The notes under the pieces: model-generated
Databases searched by the model: none
What the model was told of the DNA's origin: nothing
What the model saw: the letters and a program-made list of their open reading frames with translations, nothing else
Shown here: piece after piece, positions 7,196-14,558 of the stretch
Numbering within the stretch: the stretch's first letter is position 1
Layout of the letters: the number at the start of each line of letters is the position of its first letter
Assembly: GCA_964626885.1 (NCBI GenBank)
Contig: CAZVJA010000053.1
Coordinates: 1 to 27,991 of the forward strand
Length of the DNA stretch: 27,991 bases
Direction of reading: 5' to 3'
Source of the DNA: CAZVJA01 sp964626885
Lineage (GTDB): Bacteria > Planctomycetota > Planctomycetia > Planctomycetales > Planctomycetaceae
Program-made: the position numbers and the translations under genes

Positions 7196-7846
7196 ATGAA
7201 CATCTACGGCAAGATTCTGGTGGTCTTTACGGCCGCCGCCTCCATCACTTTCCTCGGCGCGACAGCGATCTCCCTGCTCGGCGGACCGAATTGGTCGGCC
7301 GAAGCAGCCGAGCTTCCAGGCTACACCATTGAGGAGGTCGCGGGGGAGAAGCCGACCTGGAAGGTCACGGAGCGAGTTTCGGGACAGAACATCCCGGTGA
7401 CCAAGAGCGAGGTACACGCCGCCGCGATCATCGCCGCGCGAAAGCACCTCGGCACGGAACTCGACAAGAAAACACAGGCGAACAACGCCAAGACTACCGA
7501 ATTGAAAAACCAGCTCGCCGAGGCGGTGAAGCTTCGCGAAATGGATATCGAAGCCATGAAGAAGCGCGAGGCCGAATTGGCCGCGCAATTGGAAGAGGTT
7601 AATCAGAAAATCGTCACAACTCAGACGGAAACCGTTCGCAAATCGCAGGAGGCTCAATCAATTCGAGCCGAAGCGGGAAAGCGTCGTGGCGATGTTTACC
7701 GCTTGAAGCGCGAATTGGAGGAGATTCGGGCGGAGCAATACACAGCGAACGAACAACTGAAGCAATTGCGAGACAGCCTCATCCGGCTTGATGGAGTCAT
7801 TCAGCCGCTGGAGCGCCGGCAAAAACAGCTCGAAAACAACGAATAG
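7196..7846 (+). CDS. Membrane-anchored coiled-coil protein A
   Basis: A 216-aa protein I cannot assign to a named family. It begins MNIYGKILVVFTAAASITFL, a short cytoplasmic tip and one membrane helix (about 7-28). A spacer with WSAEAAEL follows, then a region around 50-90 containing a conserved-looking WKVTERVSGQNIP, and a long charged heptad-type coiled coil (about 95-213) full of Glu, Lys, Gln, Ala and Leu. The first 38 residues align with those of the next gene (shared G-K-x-L-V-V, S-x-x-F-L-G, W-x-x-E-A), so the two are tandem paralogues that diverged afterwards. Shine-Dalgarno is weak. Position behind a consensus promoter and ahead of mreBCD suggests an envelope or cell-shape role; that is inference. 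Confidence 0.8.
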   Translation: MNIYGKILVVFTAAASITFLGATAISLLGGPNWSAEAAELPGYTIEEVAGEKPTWKVTERVSGQNIPVTKSEVHAAAIIAARKHLGTELDKKTQANNAKTTELKNQLAEAVKLREMDIEAMKKREAELAAQLEEVNQKIVTTQTETVRKSQEAQSIRAEAGKRRGDVYRLKRELEEIRAEQYTANEQLKQLRDSLIRLDGVIQPLERRQKQLENNE

Positions 7847-7923
7847 AAATCAAGGACATAAATTAAAAATATACAACCCCGTCCAATGTCCCTGATACGG
7901 ACCGTGGAGTCATGCGGGGCAGC

Positions 7924-7943
7924 CCGGTTGCAGCAACAACCGG
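7924..7943. other. Hairpin between the two coiled-coil genes
   Basis: CCGGTTG (7924-7930) and CAACCGG (7937-7943) form a perfect 7-bp stem with a 6-nt loop, in the 155-bp gap before the second coiled-coil gene. No T-run follows. It may be a partial terminator, a processing site or a stability element that sets different levels for the two genes. Confidence 0.4.
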
Positions 7944-8001
7944 CTGAAAGAGTTTCTAACGCGGGATAGCCTTTCACAAAGACACTCGCTGGAGAGTTTC
8001 G

Positions 8002-8862
8002 ATGACGTTCGTCGGCAAAGTGCTGGTGGTTTTACAAGTCGTGTTGAGCCTGATGTTCCTCGGATTCGCGGGAGCCGTGTTCACCGTCCAGACGAAATGG
8101 AAGGACGAAGCCACCAAACAGAAGCAGGCCGCCGCCGCCGCGCAGCAGAATCTTCAGACCATCCAGGCGGACCTGACCAAGCAGATCGAGGAAAAGACCG
8201 CTGAAACGAAGCGGCAGGTCGACGAGGCCAATAAGTTTCAGGCCGAGGCCGCCGGTCTCACCGAAAAGCTGACCGCCAACGAGAAGCAGCTGGCCGAGGT
8301 CCGCACGCAATTGGAGAACGCCCAGGCGCTGTCCAAGATCTCGGGCGAAGAAGCCCGCGCCCGCCGGGACGAAGTTCTCTCGCTGCGAGCCACCATCGAC
8401 AGTCTGCATAAAACCCGCAACGAACTCATCGACCAGGTTCGCGAACTCTCCGACAAAGCATTCAATTACGAAGTCGCGATGAAGGCGATGAACGAGAAGC
8501 ACAAAGCCGTCCAGGAAGAGCTCGCCCTGTTGCAGGACATCGCCCGGAAGAATGACTTCAATCTCGATCCAAAAGTGTACGAGAAGATGCAGGCTCCTCC
8601 GCCGCTCGTACACGGACAGGTCCAGGACTTCAAAAAGGCGACCCGCAACGGCAGTGATGATCTCGTGCAGGTCACGCTCGGAAGCGACGACGGCCTGGCC
8701 AAGGGGCACATTCTGTTTGTCTACAGCTCGGGCGAGCGTCCGAAATACCTCGGTAAGTTGAAGGTGCAGTCGCTCGAACCCGATTCCGCGGTTTGCGTGG
8801 TCATCGACAAAGCGAAAAACGGCGTGATTCAGAAAGGGGACAATGTCAGCTCGAAGCTCTAA
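8002..8862 (+). CDS. Membrane-anchored coiled-coil protein B with C-terminal beta domain
   Basis: A 286-aa protein with one membrane helix (about 6-28; MTFVGKVLVVLQVVLSLMFL) homologous to that of the preceding gene. A long Ala/Gln/Glu/Lys-rich coiled coil covers about 33-185, and a compact beta-rich domain covers about 203-286. The latter contains VTLGSDDGLAKGHILFVYSSG, YLGKLKVQSLEPDSAVCVV and GVIQKGDNVSSKL. This G-x-x-x-G and final G-D-x-V pattern resembles small beta-barrel domains such as the MreC C-terminus or FlgT-C. The overall plan (helix, coil, beta barrel) parallels MreC, whose gene lies 1.6 kb downstream. A good Shine-Dalgarno (GGAGAG) precedes the ATG. The 3' end overlaps the next small gene by 20 bp, implying translational coupling. 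Function unknown; a MreC-like scaffold is a hypothesis. Confidence 0.82.
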   Translation: MTFVGKVLVVLQVVLSLMFLGFAGAVFTVQTKWKDEATKQKQAAAAAQQNLQTIQADLTKQIEEKTAETKRQVDEANKFQAEAAGLTEKLTANEKQLAEVRTQLENAQALSKISGEEARARRDEVLSLRATIDSLHKTRNELIDQVRELSDKAFNYEVAMKAMNEKHKAVQEELALLQDIARKNDFNLDPKVYEKMQAPPPLVHGQVQDFKKATRNGSDDLVQVTLGSDDGLAKGHILFVYSSGERPKYLGKLKVQSLEPDSAVCVVIDKAKNGVIQKGDNVSSKL

Positions 8863-9016
8863 ACCGAAACCGGTCAAAAAGCGGGGCGCCGAAGGCCCGG
8901 CTCCGACCGCGGACGTCTATGTTGCCCTGCTCTTCATCTCCGTTGGTGCACTCGCCGCGGGAATTATGTTCCTGTATTTCGAGCTGAATGCCTACGGCTG
9001 GTCGATGCCGGGCTGA
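8843..9016 (+). CDS. Small single-helix membrane protein (57 aa)
   Basis: A 57-aa protein short enough to be missed by gene callers. It starts with ATG at 8843, inside the end of the previous gene and in a different frame, behind a good Shine-Dalgarno (AAAGGGGAC). The first 22 residues are basic and Pro-rich (MSARSSKPKPVKKRGAEGPA). One clear membrane helix follows (about 25-46; VYVALLFISVGALAAGIMFL), then a short tail ending YGWSMPG. The positive N-terminus suggests the N-in orientation. The overlap implies co-translation with coiled-coil protein B, and mreB follows 336 bp later. I do not recognise a family. It may be a partner of the coiled-coil proteins or an elongasome accessory subunit; that is inferred from position only. 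Confidence 0.7.
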   Translation: MSARSSKPKPVKKRGAEGPAPTADVYVALLFISVGALAAGIMFLYFELNAYGWSMPG

Positions 9017-9352
9017 GCACCCCATCCACCCCAGACACCGCATCTTCGTGAATTCCAGCGACTCTCTGCATTGTGCTGCGCGCCGGGCTTGATCCCGCTC
9101 CAACTGCCTCTTGTCAGAAATGGCTGCGCGCAATACAAATCCCCGCTTCCATTTGAGTTAGCAGTCGTTCACGACGACAGGATCGTGGCACCGTCGGTGT
9201 CCCATCGCCTTCATTCGCGTCGCGCGTGGAACGTCTGATTTCGTAAATTCGACAATCCTATATTCCGTTTTCTGGTCCTCGTGCTCTCCGTGTCTCCGTG
9301 GTGCAACACGGGAGTCAAAAGCACGCCCTTTTCGCGCCACTCCCCGGCACGG
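9017..9352. other. Gap between the small membrane protein gene and mreB
   Basis: No gene is supported in this 336-bp stretch. A -10-like TATATT lies near 9259 without a good -35. Positions 9275-9305 hold a sequence with the CTCCGTGTCTCCGTGG core that I remember as a dispersed intergenic repeat in many environmental genomes. The open leftward frames here are products of that repeat. mreB may have its own promoter in this gap. Confidence 0.35.
9275..9305. repeat. Dispersed CTCCGTGTCTCCGTGG-type repeat
   Basis: The stretch contains CTCTCCGTGTCTCCGTGGTG, an internally repetitive sequence (CTCCGTG twice). From memory, this motif (complement CACGGAGACACGGAG) is scattered between genes in many unrelated soil and aquatic bacteria, where its translation gives spurious HGDTE-type peptides. 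Only one copy is in this window, so the multi-copy status here is not shown. Confidence 0.4.
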
Positions 9353-10402
9353 ATGCTGAACCCCTTTCGCAGATGGCTCTGCCCCGACCTGGCGATCGAC
9401 CTGGGCACGGCGAACACCCTCGTCGCTGTCACCGGTGAGGGGATTCTGTTGAATGAACCCTCGGTCGTGGCGCTCCAAAAGGGAACGCGCCGCGTGCTGG
9501 GGCGCGGCACCGCGGTCGGCAAGCTCGCCAAGCAAATGCTCGGGCGTACTCCCGATTCAATTACCGCAGTTCGGCCGATCAAAGACGGCGTGATCACCGA
9601 CTTCGAACTCTGCGAGGCGATGCTCCGTTACTTTATTCAGAAAGCAGGTCGCCAATCGGCGGGGATGCGTCCCCGCGTGGTGATCGCGGTTCCCGGAGGA
9701 ATCACGCCGGTTGAAAAACGAGCCGTCTTCAACAGCGCGGAGCGCGCCGGTGCGGGGCGGATCTGGCTGCTCGAGGAATCGAAAGCGGCGGGAATCGGCG
9801 CCGGACTCCCCATCTCCGAGCCGATGGCGAACATGGTCTGCGACATCGGCGGCGGAACAACCGACGTCGCGATTCTGAGTCTTGCCGACATCGTCGTCAG
9901 CCGGTCGATCCGTATTGCCGGCGACGAGATGGACGAAGCGATCGTCGAGTACATGAAACAGCACTTTTCGCTGCGGATCGGCGAGCAGACCGCCGAACAT
10001 CTCAAGATCGAAGTCGGTAGTGCGTTCCCGCTGGAGCAGGAATTGACCACGGAGGTGAGTGGACTCGACACGATCAGCGGAGTTCCCCGTAAGGCGGTCG
10101 TCACCAGCGAGGAAATTCGCGATGCCCTCCGGGAGCCGGTCGAGGCGATTCTCAACTGCATCAAGAATGTCATCGAAAACTGCAAGCCGGAGCTGGTTGC
10201 CGATCTGGCGGATACCGGACTCGTGCTGACCGGCGGCGGGGCCCTGTTGCGGGGAATCGACCAGTTCATGAACGAGCAACTCGGCATTCCTGTCCGCGTC
10301 ACCGAAGATCCACTGACGACCGTGGCCCGCGGCACAGCCATTTGCCTGGAGCATCTGAGCCAGTGGCGCGACAGCCTCGACTCGGGGGATGGAGACGTGT
10401 AA
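9353..10402 (+). CDS. mreB: Rod shape-determining protein MreB
   Basis: A 349-aa actin homologue that polymerises under the cytoplasmic membrane and positions the peptidoglycan elongation machine. I chose the ATG at 9353 (MLNPFRRWLCPDL). The preceding open frame reads through an intergenic repeat, and the short amphipathic start resembles the usual membrane-binding tip. Phosphate-1 motif IDLGTANTLVAV (15-26), phosphate-2 motif CDIGGGTTDVAIL and adenosine motif LVLTGGGALLRGID are all intact. Length is standard (about 345 aa). The Shine-Dalgarno is poor. It is followed by mreC after 76 bp, mreD and a PBP2 gene. Planctomycetes lack FtsZ, so MreB here may matter for growth mode beyond rod shape; that point is general knowledge plus inference. 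Confidence 0.97.
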   Translation: MLNPFRRWLCPDLAIDLGTANTLVAVTGEGILLNEPSVVALQKGTRRVLGRGTAVGKLAKQMLGRTPDSITAVRPIKDGVITDFELCEAMLRYFIQKAGRQSAGMRPRVVIAVPGGITPVEKRAVFNSAERAGAGRIWLLEESKAAGIGAGLPISEPMANMVCDIGGGTTDVAILSLADIVVSRSIRIAGDEMDEAIVEYMKQHFSLRIGEQTAEHLKIEVGSAFPLEQELTTEVSGLDTISGVPRKAVVTSEEIRDALREPVEAILNCIKNVIENCKPELVADLADTGLVLTGGGALLRGIDQFMNEQLGIPVRVTEDPLTTVARGTAICLEHLSQWRDSLDSGDGDV

Positions 10403-10478
10403 GGGAGGAAAGCCATTCGCTTAGGCGTCAGCCGCAGGAAGCAGATTCCAGCAACATTTAGCCTCAATTGCACACATT

Positions 10479-11435
10479 ATGCCGCGCAAAGAATCCTCGA
10501 AACGTCGATTCCCGATCCCGCTGCTGATTCTCGGCGCGGCGGCGGGCTTATGCTTCGCGCCCGATCACCTGACGTCGAAGATCCGCCTGGCATTGCATGA
10601 CGCTCTCCGTCCGGGTCAAAAGTTAGTGCGGGCCGGCGCGGCAGAGGGGCTCGCGCGCTGGAATCGTCTGCGCGATACCACCGACCATTCGGATGAAGTC
10701 GCCAACCTCAGGTCCGAACTCGAGGGCGCGCAGCTCGCGTTGCGGCAATCGCAGCTTCAGGCAGCCCGGCTCCAGGAGAATCTGCAAACAGCCGAACGAC
10801 TGGGGCCGTCGCCGTATTCCAGTTCTCCTTCCGAAAATCTCTTCGTGGCGGAACTGCTTCAGGCTCATGTGCTGGGGGAAGCGACGCGCGCGTTGTGGCG
10901 AGGCGGCGCCATACTCGACAAGGGGGCACCCGACGGCGTCGAGGAAATGGCGCTCGTACTGGAAGACCCGCGTCTGATGGTCGATCAGGGAGGAACAAAC
11001 GGCGTCGAGCCGGAGCAGGACGTTTACGCCGGCCGCTGTGTCATTGGCCGCATTGCCACGGTAGGACGCTGGGCTAGCACCGTTCAACGGGTGACCGATA
11101 AGGATTACCGAGGCTTGGCGCGGCTGGCTCGCCAAACTTCGCGCGGCCTGATCCTGCTCTCGGAAGGAATTCTGCAAGGGGATGGCACCGATACCTGCAA
11201 GTTCACCGGCATCCCAGTCACCGACGCCGTCGAAATCGGCGACGAAGTTTACACCGGCGGGCGCGACGCGCGGCTCCCCTCTCCCATGTACTACGGCAAA
11301 GTGGTCGAGGCTCGGCTCAACCCCGGCGCGACCGCATGGGATATTCGCGTCCAACCCGCTGCCACGAACACTCCGCTGGAAACAGTGCAAGTCCTACGAA
11401 CCCGGCTCAACCCGCACCGCATCGCGGCCCAATGA
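10479..11435 (+). CDS. mreC: Rod shape-determining protein MreC
   Basis: A 318-aa periplasmic scaffold of the elongasome that activates PBP2. After a basic tip (MPRKESSKRRF) comes one membrane helix (about 12-27), then a coiled coil (about 72-108) and the double beta-barrel core (about 120-310). The core shows AILDKGAPDGVEEMALVL, GRCVIGRIATVG and TDAVEIGDEVYTGG. The family hallmark RVTDKD follows the second strand group (normally Q-L-I-T-D-x), and the C-terminal YYGKVVEARLNPG fits MreC. Length is near the E. coli protein (367) and typical of shorter members. No clear Shine-Dalgarno before the ATG. It sits between mreB and mreD. Confidence 0.9.
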   Translation: MPRKESSKRRFPIPLLILGAAAGLCFAPDHLTSKIRLALHDALRPGQKLVRAGAAEGLARWNRLRDTTDHSDEVANLRSELEGAQLALRQSQLQAARLQENLQTAERLGPSPYSSSPSENLFVAELLQAHVLGEATRALWRGGAILDKGAPDGVEEMALVLEDPRLMVDQGGTNGVEPEQDVYAGRCVIGRIATVGRWASTVQRVTDKDYRGLARLARQTSRGLILLSEGILQGDGTDTCKFTGIPVTDAVEIGDEVYTGGRDARLPSPMYYGKVVEARLNPGATAWDIRVQPAATNTPLETVQVLRTRLNPHRIAAQ

Positions 11436-11489
11436 GCTGGATCACATCGACTCTATGTCCCCCGCTGACTGACTGCTGAAAGTCTCCCC

Positions 11490-12005
11490 ATGAAGCATCT
11501 CTCGCTGCTGGCTCTCACGTACGCCGCGCTCGTCGCGCAAACGACCTTGGCCGCGCAGATGGAGATTCGTGGCATCACGCCGTATCTGCCGCTTGTTCCG
11601 TTTCTGGCCGCGGTCGGTTGTTGCGAAGGAGCGTCGCTCTTGATCTGGAGCGCGATCATCGGGCTCGGCTGCGATTGCCTGGGTACCGGTGCTCTCGGCC
11701 GGGAAATGGGGGTACTCGCGGTTGTTGCGGTCACGATCGGAGCAGTTCTGCCGCAACGGTCCTCGAAGTCGCCGCTATTCACGTTCCTGTTCGGATTCTT
11801 GATAGCGGCAACCGCGCTGTTTCTGTCGTCGTCGCTGGACGTCGCGCTGAATCGCCGCGAGATCGTCGTTACGGCGTTGCTTCGCCAAATCGCCGGGTGT
11901 GCCGCCTATACCGCTCTGGTGGCGGCGATCGGCCGAGCACTTTGGAACACGATCCTGCGGATCAGCTCTTCCCCGTTCGCCGCGCTCCGTCCGCTCAGAA
12001 CATGA
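11490..12005 (+). CDS. mreD: MreD-like membrane protein
   Basis: A 171-aa integral membrane protein in the canonical mreD position, 54 bp after mreC and 45 bp before the PBP2 gene. It has about five hydrophobic helices spread over residues 4-25, 32-66, 72-88, 94-113 and 125-148, with basic residues at the C-terminus. MreD sequences are poorly conserved, so the call rests on length, topology and gene order more than on motifs. MreD links MreC to the MreB filament and the RodA-PBP2 synthase. Ser and Ala content is high and no extra domain is visible. No clear Shine-Dalgarno is seen; translational coupling with neighbours is possible. Confidence 0.78.
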   Translation: MKHLSLLALTYAALVAQTTLAAQMEIRGITPYLPLVPFLAAVGCCEGASLLIWSAIIGLGCDCLGTGALGREMGVLAVVAVTIGAVLPQRSSKSPLFTFLFGFLIAATALFLSSSLDVALNRREIVVTALLRQIAGCAAYTALVAAIGRALWNTILRISSSPFAALRPLRT

Positions 12006-12050
12006 CCGTGGAATTCTCGTCGCCGCAAGTTGATCGCCAACCGCATTCTC

Positions 12051-14396
12051 ATGCACAACCGCATCACCAATCTGTTTGACGAATCGGCCCCGCGAAAATC
12101 GGGGACCGACCGCCCATGGCACGTCGATCAGAATCCCGGTCTGCGGCTCGCCTGGATGTTTGTGTTGCTCGCGCTGCCGGTGGCGATCATCGGGGCAAGA
12201 CTGGCCTATCTGCAGATTTTTCTCACGGACGTCTATGTCGATAGCTTCGACGTGACCTCGATTGAAGAGGAACCAATCCCGGCCCGCGACGGACGCATCC
12301 TCTCCGCCGACGGTCGATTGCTCGCTGACGACCTCGAACGATTCAATATCAGCGTTCATTATCGCTGGCTGGAGGAGCCCCCCAACGAAACGTGGCTGAA
12401 ACAGCAAGCCATGGTAAGACTCGCGCGCAAGGACCGCCGCGATCCGGAGCGGATCGAAGCGGCAAAAAAGGAAGTGCTCGCGCGACGAGACGCCTTGTGG
12501 CGTGGTCTTGCGACATGGGCCCGTTTGACTCCCGACCAACTTTCAAAACAACGATCCGCCGTTCAGCAACGGGTCGAACGCATTGTCGAAGGCATGCGGA
12601 AGCGCCGAGAAGAGCGGCTCGCATCCCCGCCCGAAGACATCATTTCCCGGCAAGCTGGCTCGGAATCCACCCGGTGGTCCCGCGCCTGGCGCGCCGTCGT
12701 GACTGCCCTGACGACGCCACCACGGCGCGACGCCGACGATCCGCTCATCGCCCGAGAAGAGCTGGATTACCACACCGTAATTGAAAACGTAACGCTGGCG
12801 GTTCGGGCCGAAATCGAATCTCACCCGCAACGCTATCCCGGCGTAAAAATTGAAACGAGCGCGCAACGCATTTACCCCGAAAGCTCCGTCGCGCCCCACA
12901 TCATCGGCAAACGGCTTCCTTTAACCGCCGAAGAGTTCGCCGAACGCAAAGAACAGTTCGACGGCCGGGATCCGCTCGACTATCAGCCGGGAGACCGCAT
13001 CGGCCGCACGGGGATCGAACGTAGCTACGATGCTCAACTGCACGGGCTGCGCGGATTGAAGCGGATCGTGCGCAATCGGCATGGAGAGATCATCGCCTCC
13101 GAGGTCCTGCGGGCGCCGCGCCCCGGACAAGATATTGAAGTCACGCTGCAGATGGGTTTGCAGCAGGAGATGGAAGCGCTCCTCGACCAGGTTCTTGCCG
13201 GGAATGCAAATAAATCCCAACACGAAAATGATGAAGAGAACCCGGATTCTCCCGAACCTCCGGCGCTCATTCCCGACGGTGCGTCGATTGTCGCGATCGA
13301 TATCCGAACCGGCGAAGTGATCGCGGCCGTTTCGGCCCCGCGGTTCGATCTCGGTCACTTCGCTCGCCCCGACGAGGAGAGTTGGCGGCAGATCAACAAC
13401 GACCCGCGGCGTCCGTTGTTCCATCGCGCGATTCAGATGACGCTCCCCCCCGGCTCAGTCTTCAAAACACTCACGTCGGTCGCCGTGATCGAGAGCCGGG
13501 TGATTGACCCCGATGCGCGGGTCGTCTGCCAGGGTTACCTAGATCCGGACCATCCGAACCGGCACCGGTGCTACATCTACAGCCACTATGGTATCGGCCA
13601 CGGCGACACGACCTTGAGCGACGCCCTGTGCCGTAGTTGCAACGTCTACTTCTACGAAGCGGCCCACACCATCGGTCCCGAGCCAATCGTTGCCTGGGCA
13701 GACCGATTCGGCTTCGGACACCCGACCGGCGTCGATCTTCCCGGTGAGACGGGCGGGCATGTCCCATCTCCCGACAGCCGGCGAACCGTCGCGGGTGGGG
13801 GGACGAAAAAGAGTCCGTGGTATCCCGGCGACACGCTGGGACTCGCGATCGGGCAATCGCGATTGACGGTGACTCCCATACAGGTTGCACGAATGATGGC
13901 GGCCGTTGCCAATGGGGGTTACCTCGTCACGCCGCACGTCGCGCGGCTCTCGGTCTCGTCAAACCGTTCGTCCGTGGAACAGGCGGTTATGCTCAACGAC
14001 ACCGCACGCCGCCCTTCTCAAGAACTCCGTAAAATCGCGGGGCTCTCCGACATCACGCTGGAACGGATTCGCGAAGGGCTGGAGCGGGTTGTCTCGGACC
14101 CGTCGGGCACGGGATACAAGACGGTCCGCATGGAAGCCATTTCGATCGCCGGCAAGACAGGCACGGCGGAAGTTGGCGGCGGAAAACCGGATCACGCCTG
14201 GTTCGCGGGATACGTCCCGGTTGATAAGCCTCAGATAGCCTTCGCCGTGGTGCTGGAACACGCCGGCAGCGGTGGAAAGGCGGCGGGACCTGTCGCCCGC
14301 AAGTTTGTCGAAGCGCTCCTGGAACAGGGCCTCTTGCAGCCGACGCGGCTTGTGGCCCATGAGCAGCCGGCCAATCGCACAATCAACGACGAGTGA
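12051..14396 (+). CDS. mrdA: Penicillin-binding protein 2, elongation transpeptidase
   Basis: A class B penicillin-binding protein that cross-links peptidoglycan during elongation. I use the ATG at 12051 (781 aa); a TTG 21 bp upstream is also open. There is one membrane helix (about 32-54), then the PBP dimer domain starting EEEPIPARDGRILSADGRLL. The transpeptidase motifs are intact: SVFK at 469-472 (nucleophile S469), SCN at 529-531 and KTGT at 702-705. It is about 150 residues longer than E. coli PBP2. The extra length lies mainly in a charged, probably helical insertion (about 115-235, rich in Arg, Lys, Glu) in the pedestal, plus an acidic loop (about 386-403) just before the catalytic domain. 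It closes the mreBCD cluster; rodA is not adjacent. Confidence 0.95.
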   Translation: MHNRITNLFDESAPRKSGTDRPWHVDQNPGLRLAWMFVLLALPVAIIGARLAYLQIFLTDVYVDSFDVTSIEEEPIPARDGRILSADGRLLADDLERFNISVHYRWLEEPPNETWLKQQAMVRLARKDRRDPERIEAAKKEVLARRDALWRGLATWARLTPDQLSKQRSAVQQRVERIVEGMRKRREERLASPPEDIISRQAGSESTRWSRAWRAVVTALTTPPRRDADDPLIAREELDYHTVIENVTLAVRAEIESHPQRYPGVKIETSAQRIYPESSVAPHIIGKRLPLTAEEFAERKEQFDGRDPLDYQPGDRIGRTGIERSYDAQLHGLRGLKRIVRNRHGEIIASEVLRAPRPGQDIEVTLQMGLQQEMEALLDQVLAGNANKSQHENDEENPDSPEPPALIPDGASIVAIDIRTGEVIAAVSAPRFDLGHFARPDEESWRQINNDPRRPLFHRAIQMTLPPGSVFKTLTSVAVIESRVIDPDARVVCQGYLDPDHPNRHRCYIYSHYGIGHGDTTLSDALCRSCNVYFYEAAHTIGPEPIVAWADRFGFGHPTGVDLPGETGGHVPSPDSRRTVAGGGTKKSPWYPGDTLGLAIGQSRLTVTPIQVARMMAAVANGGYLVTPHVARLSVSSNRSSVEQAVMLNDTARRPSQELRKIAGLSDITLERIREGLERVVSDPSGTGYKTVRMEAISIAGKTGTAEVGGGKPDHAWFAGYVPVDKPQIAFAVVLEHAGSGGKAAGPVARKFVEALLEQGLLQPTRLVAHEQPANRTINDE

Positions 14397-14522
14397 GCGA
14401 TTCGCATCGGACAATTTCGCGGCTCAACAGGCTAGTCGCGGCCCAAGCTTCTGCAAGAATTCCCGGTCGGTTATGCTGGACGCTCCGGGGAATCGTCTCT
14501 TCGCGATCTCCCGAAATCAACA

Positions 14523-14539
14523 GCGCGCGAGCGGCGCGC
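14523..14539. other. GC hairpin just upstream of mnmA
   Basis: GCGCGC (14523-14528) and GCGCGC (14534-14539) can pair across a 5-nt loop, ending about 20 nt before the mnmA ATG. It could mask or shape the translation start, which has only a weak Shine-Dalgarno. The upstream gap 14397-14522 shows no gene. Confidence 0.25.
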
Positions 14540-14558
14540 CGAATCGAGACGTTCTGAC

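Noticed and set aside
8032..8877. Long leftward open frame opposite coiled-coil protein B
   Set aside because: It is the antisense shadow of a clearly coding coiled-coil gene, with repetitive Leu/Phe/Val-rich translation and no motif.
9557..10354. Long leftward open frame opposite mreB
   Set aside because: mreB on the plus strand has all family motifs; the reverse frame has no recognisable domain.
10425..10450. GCAGGAAGCAG resembling the SRP RNA tetraloop region
   Set aside because: The flanking conserved SRP helix-8 sequence is absent and the space between mreB and mreC is too small.
12002..12079. 25-codon frame starting ATG between mreD and the PBP2 gene
   Set aside because: Too short, His/Gln-rich, overlaps the PBP2 start in another frame and has no ribosome-binding site.
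11775..12539. Leftward frame across the mreD/PBP2 junction
   Set aside because: It overlaps two supported plus-strand genes and shows no domain.
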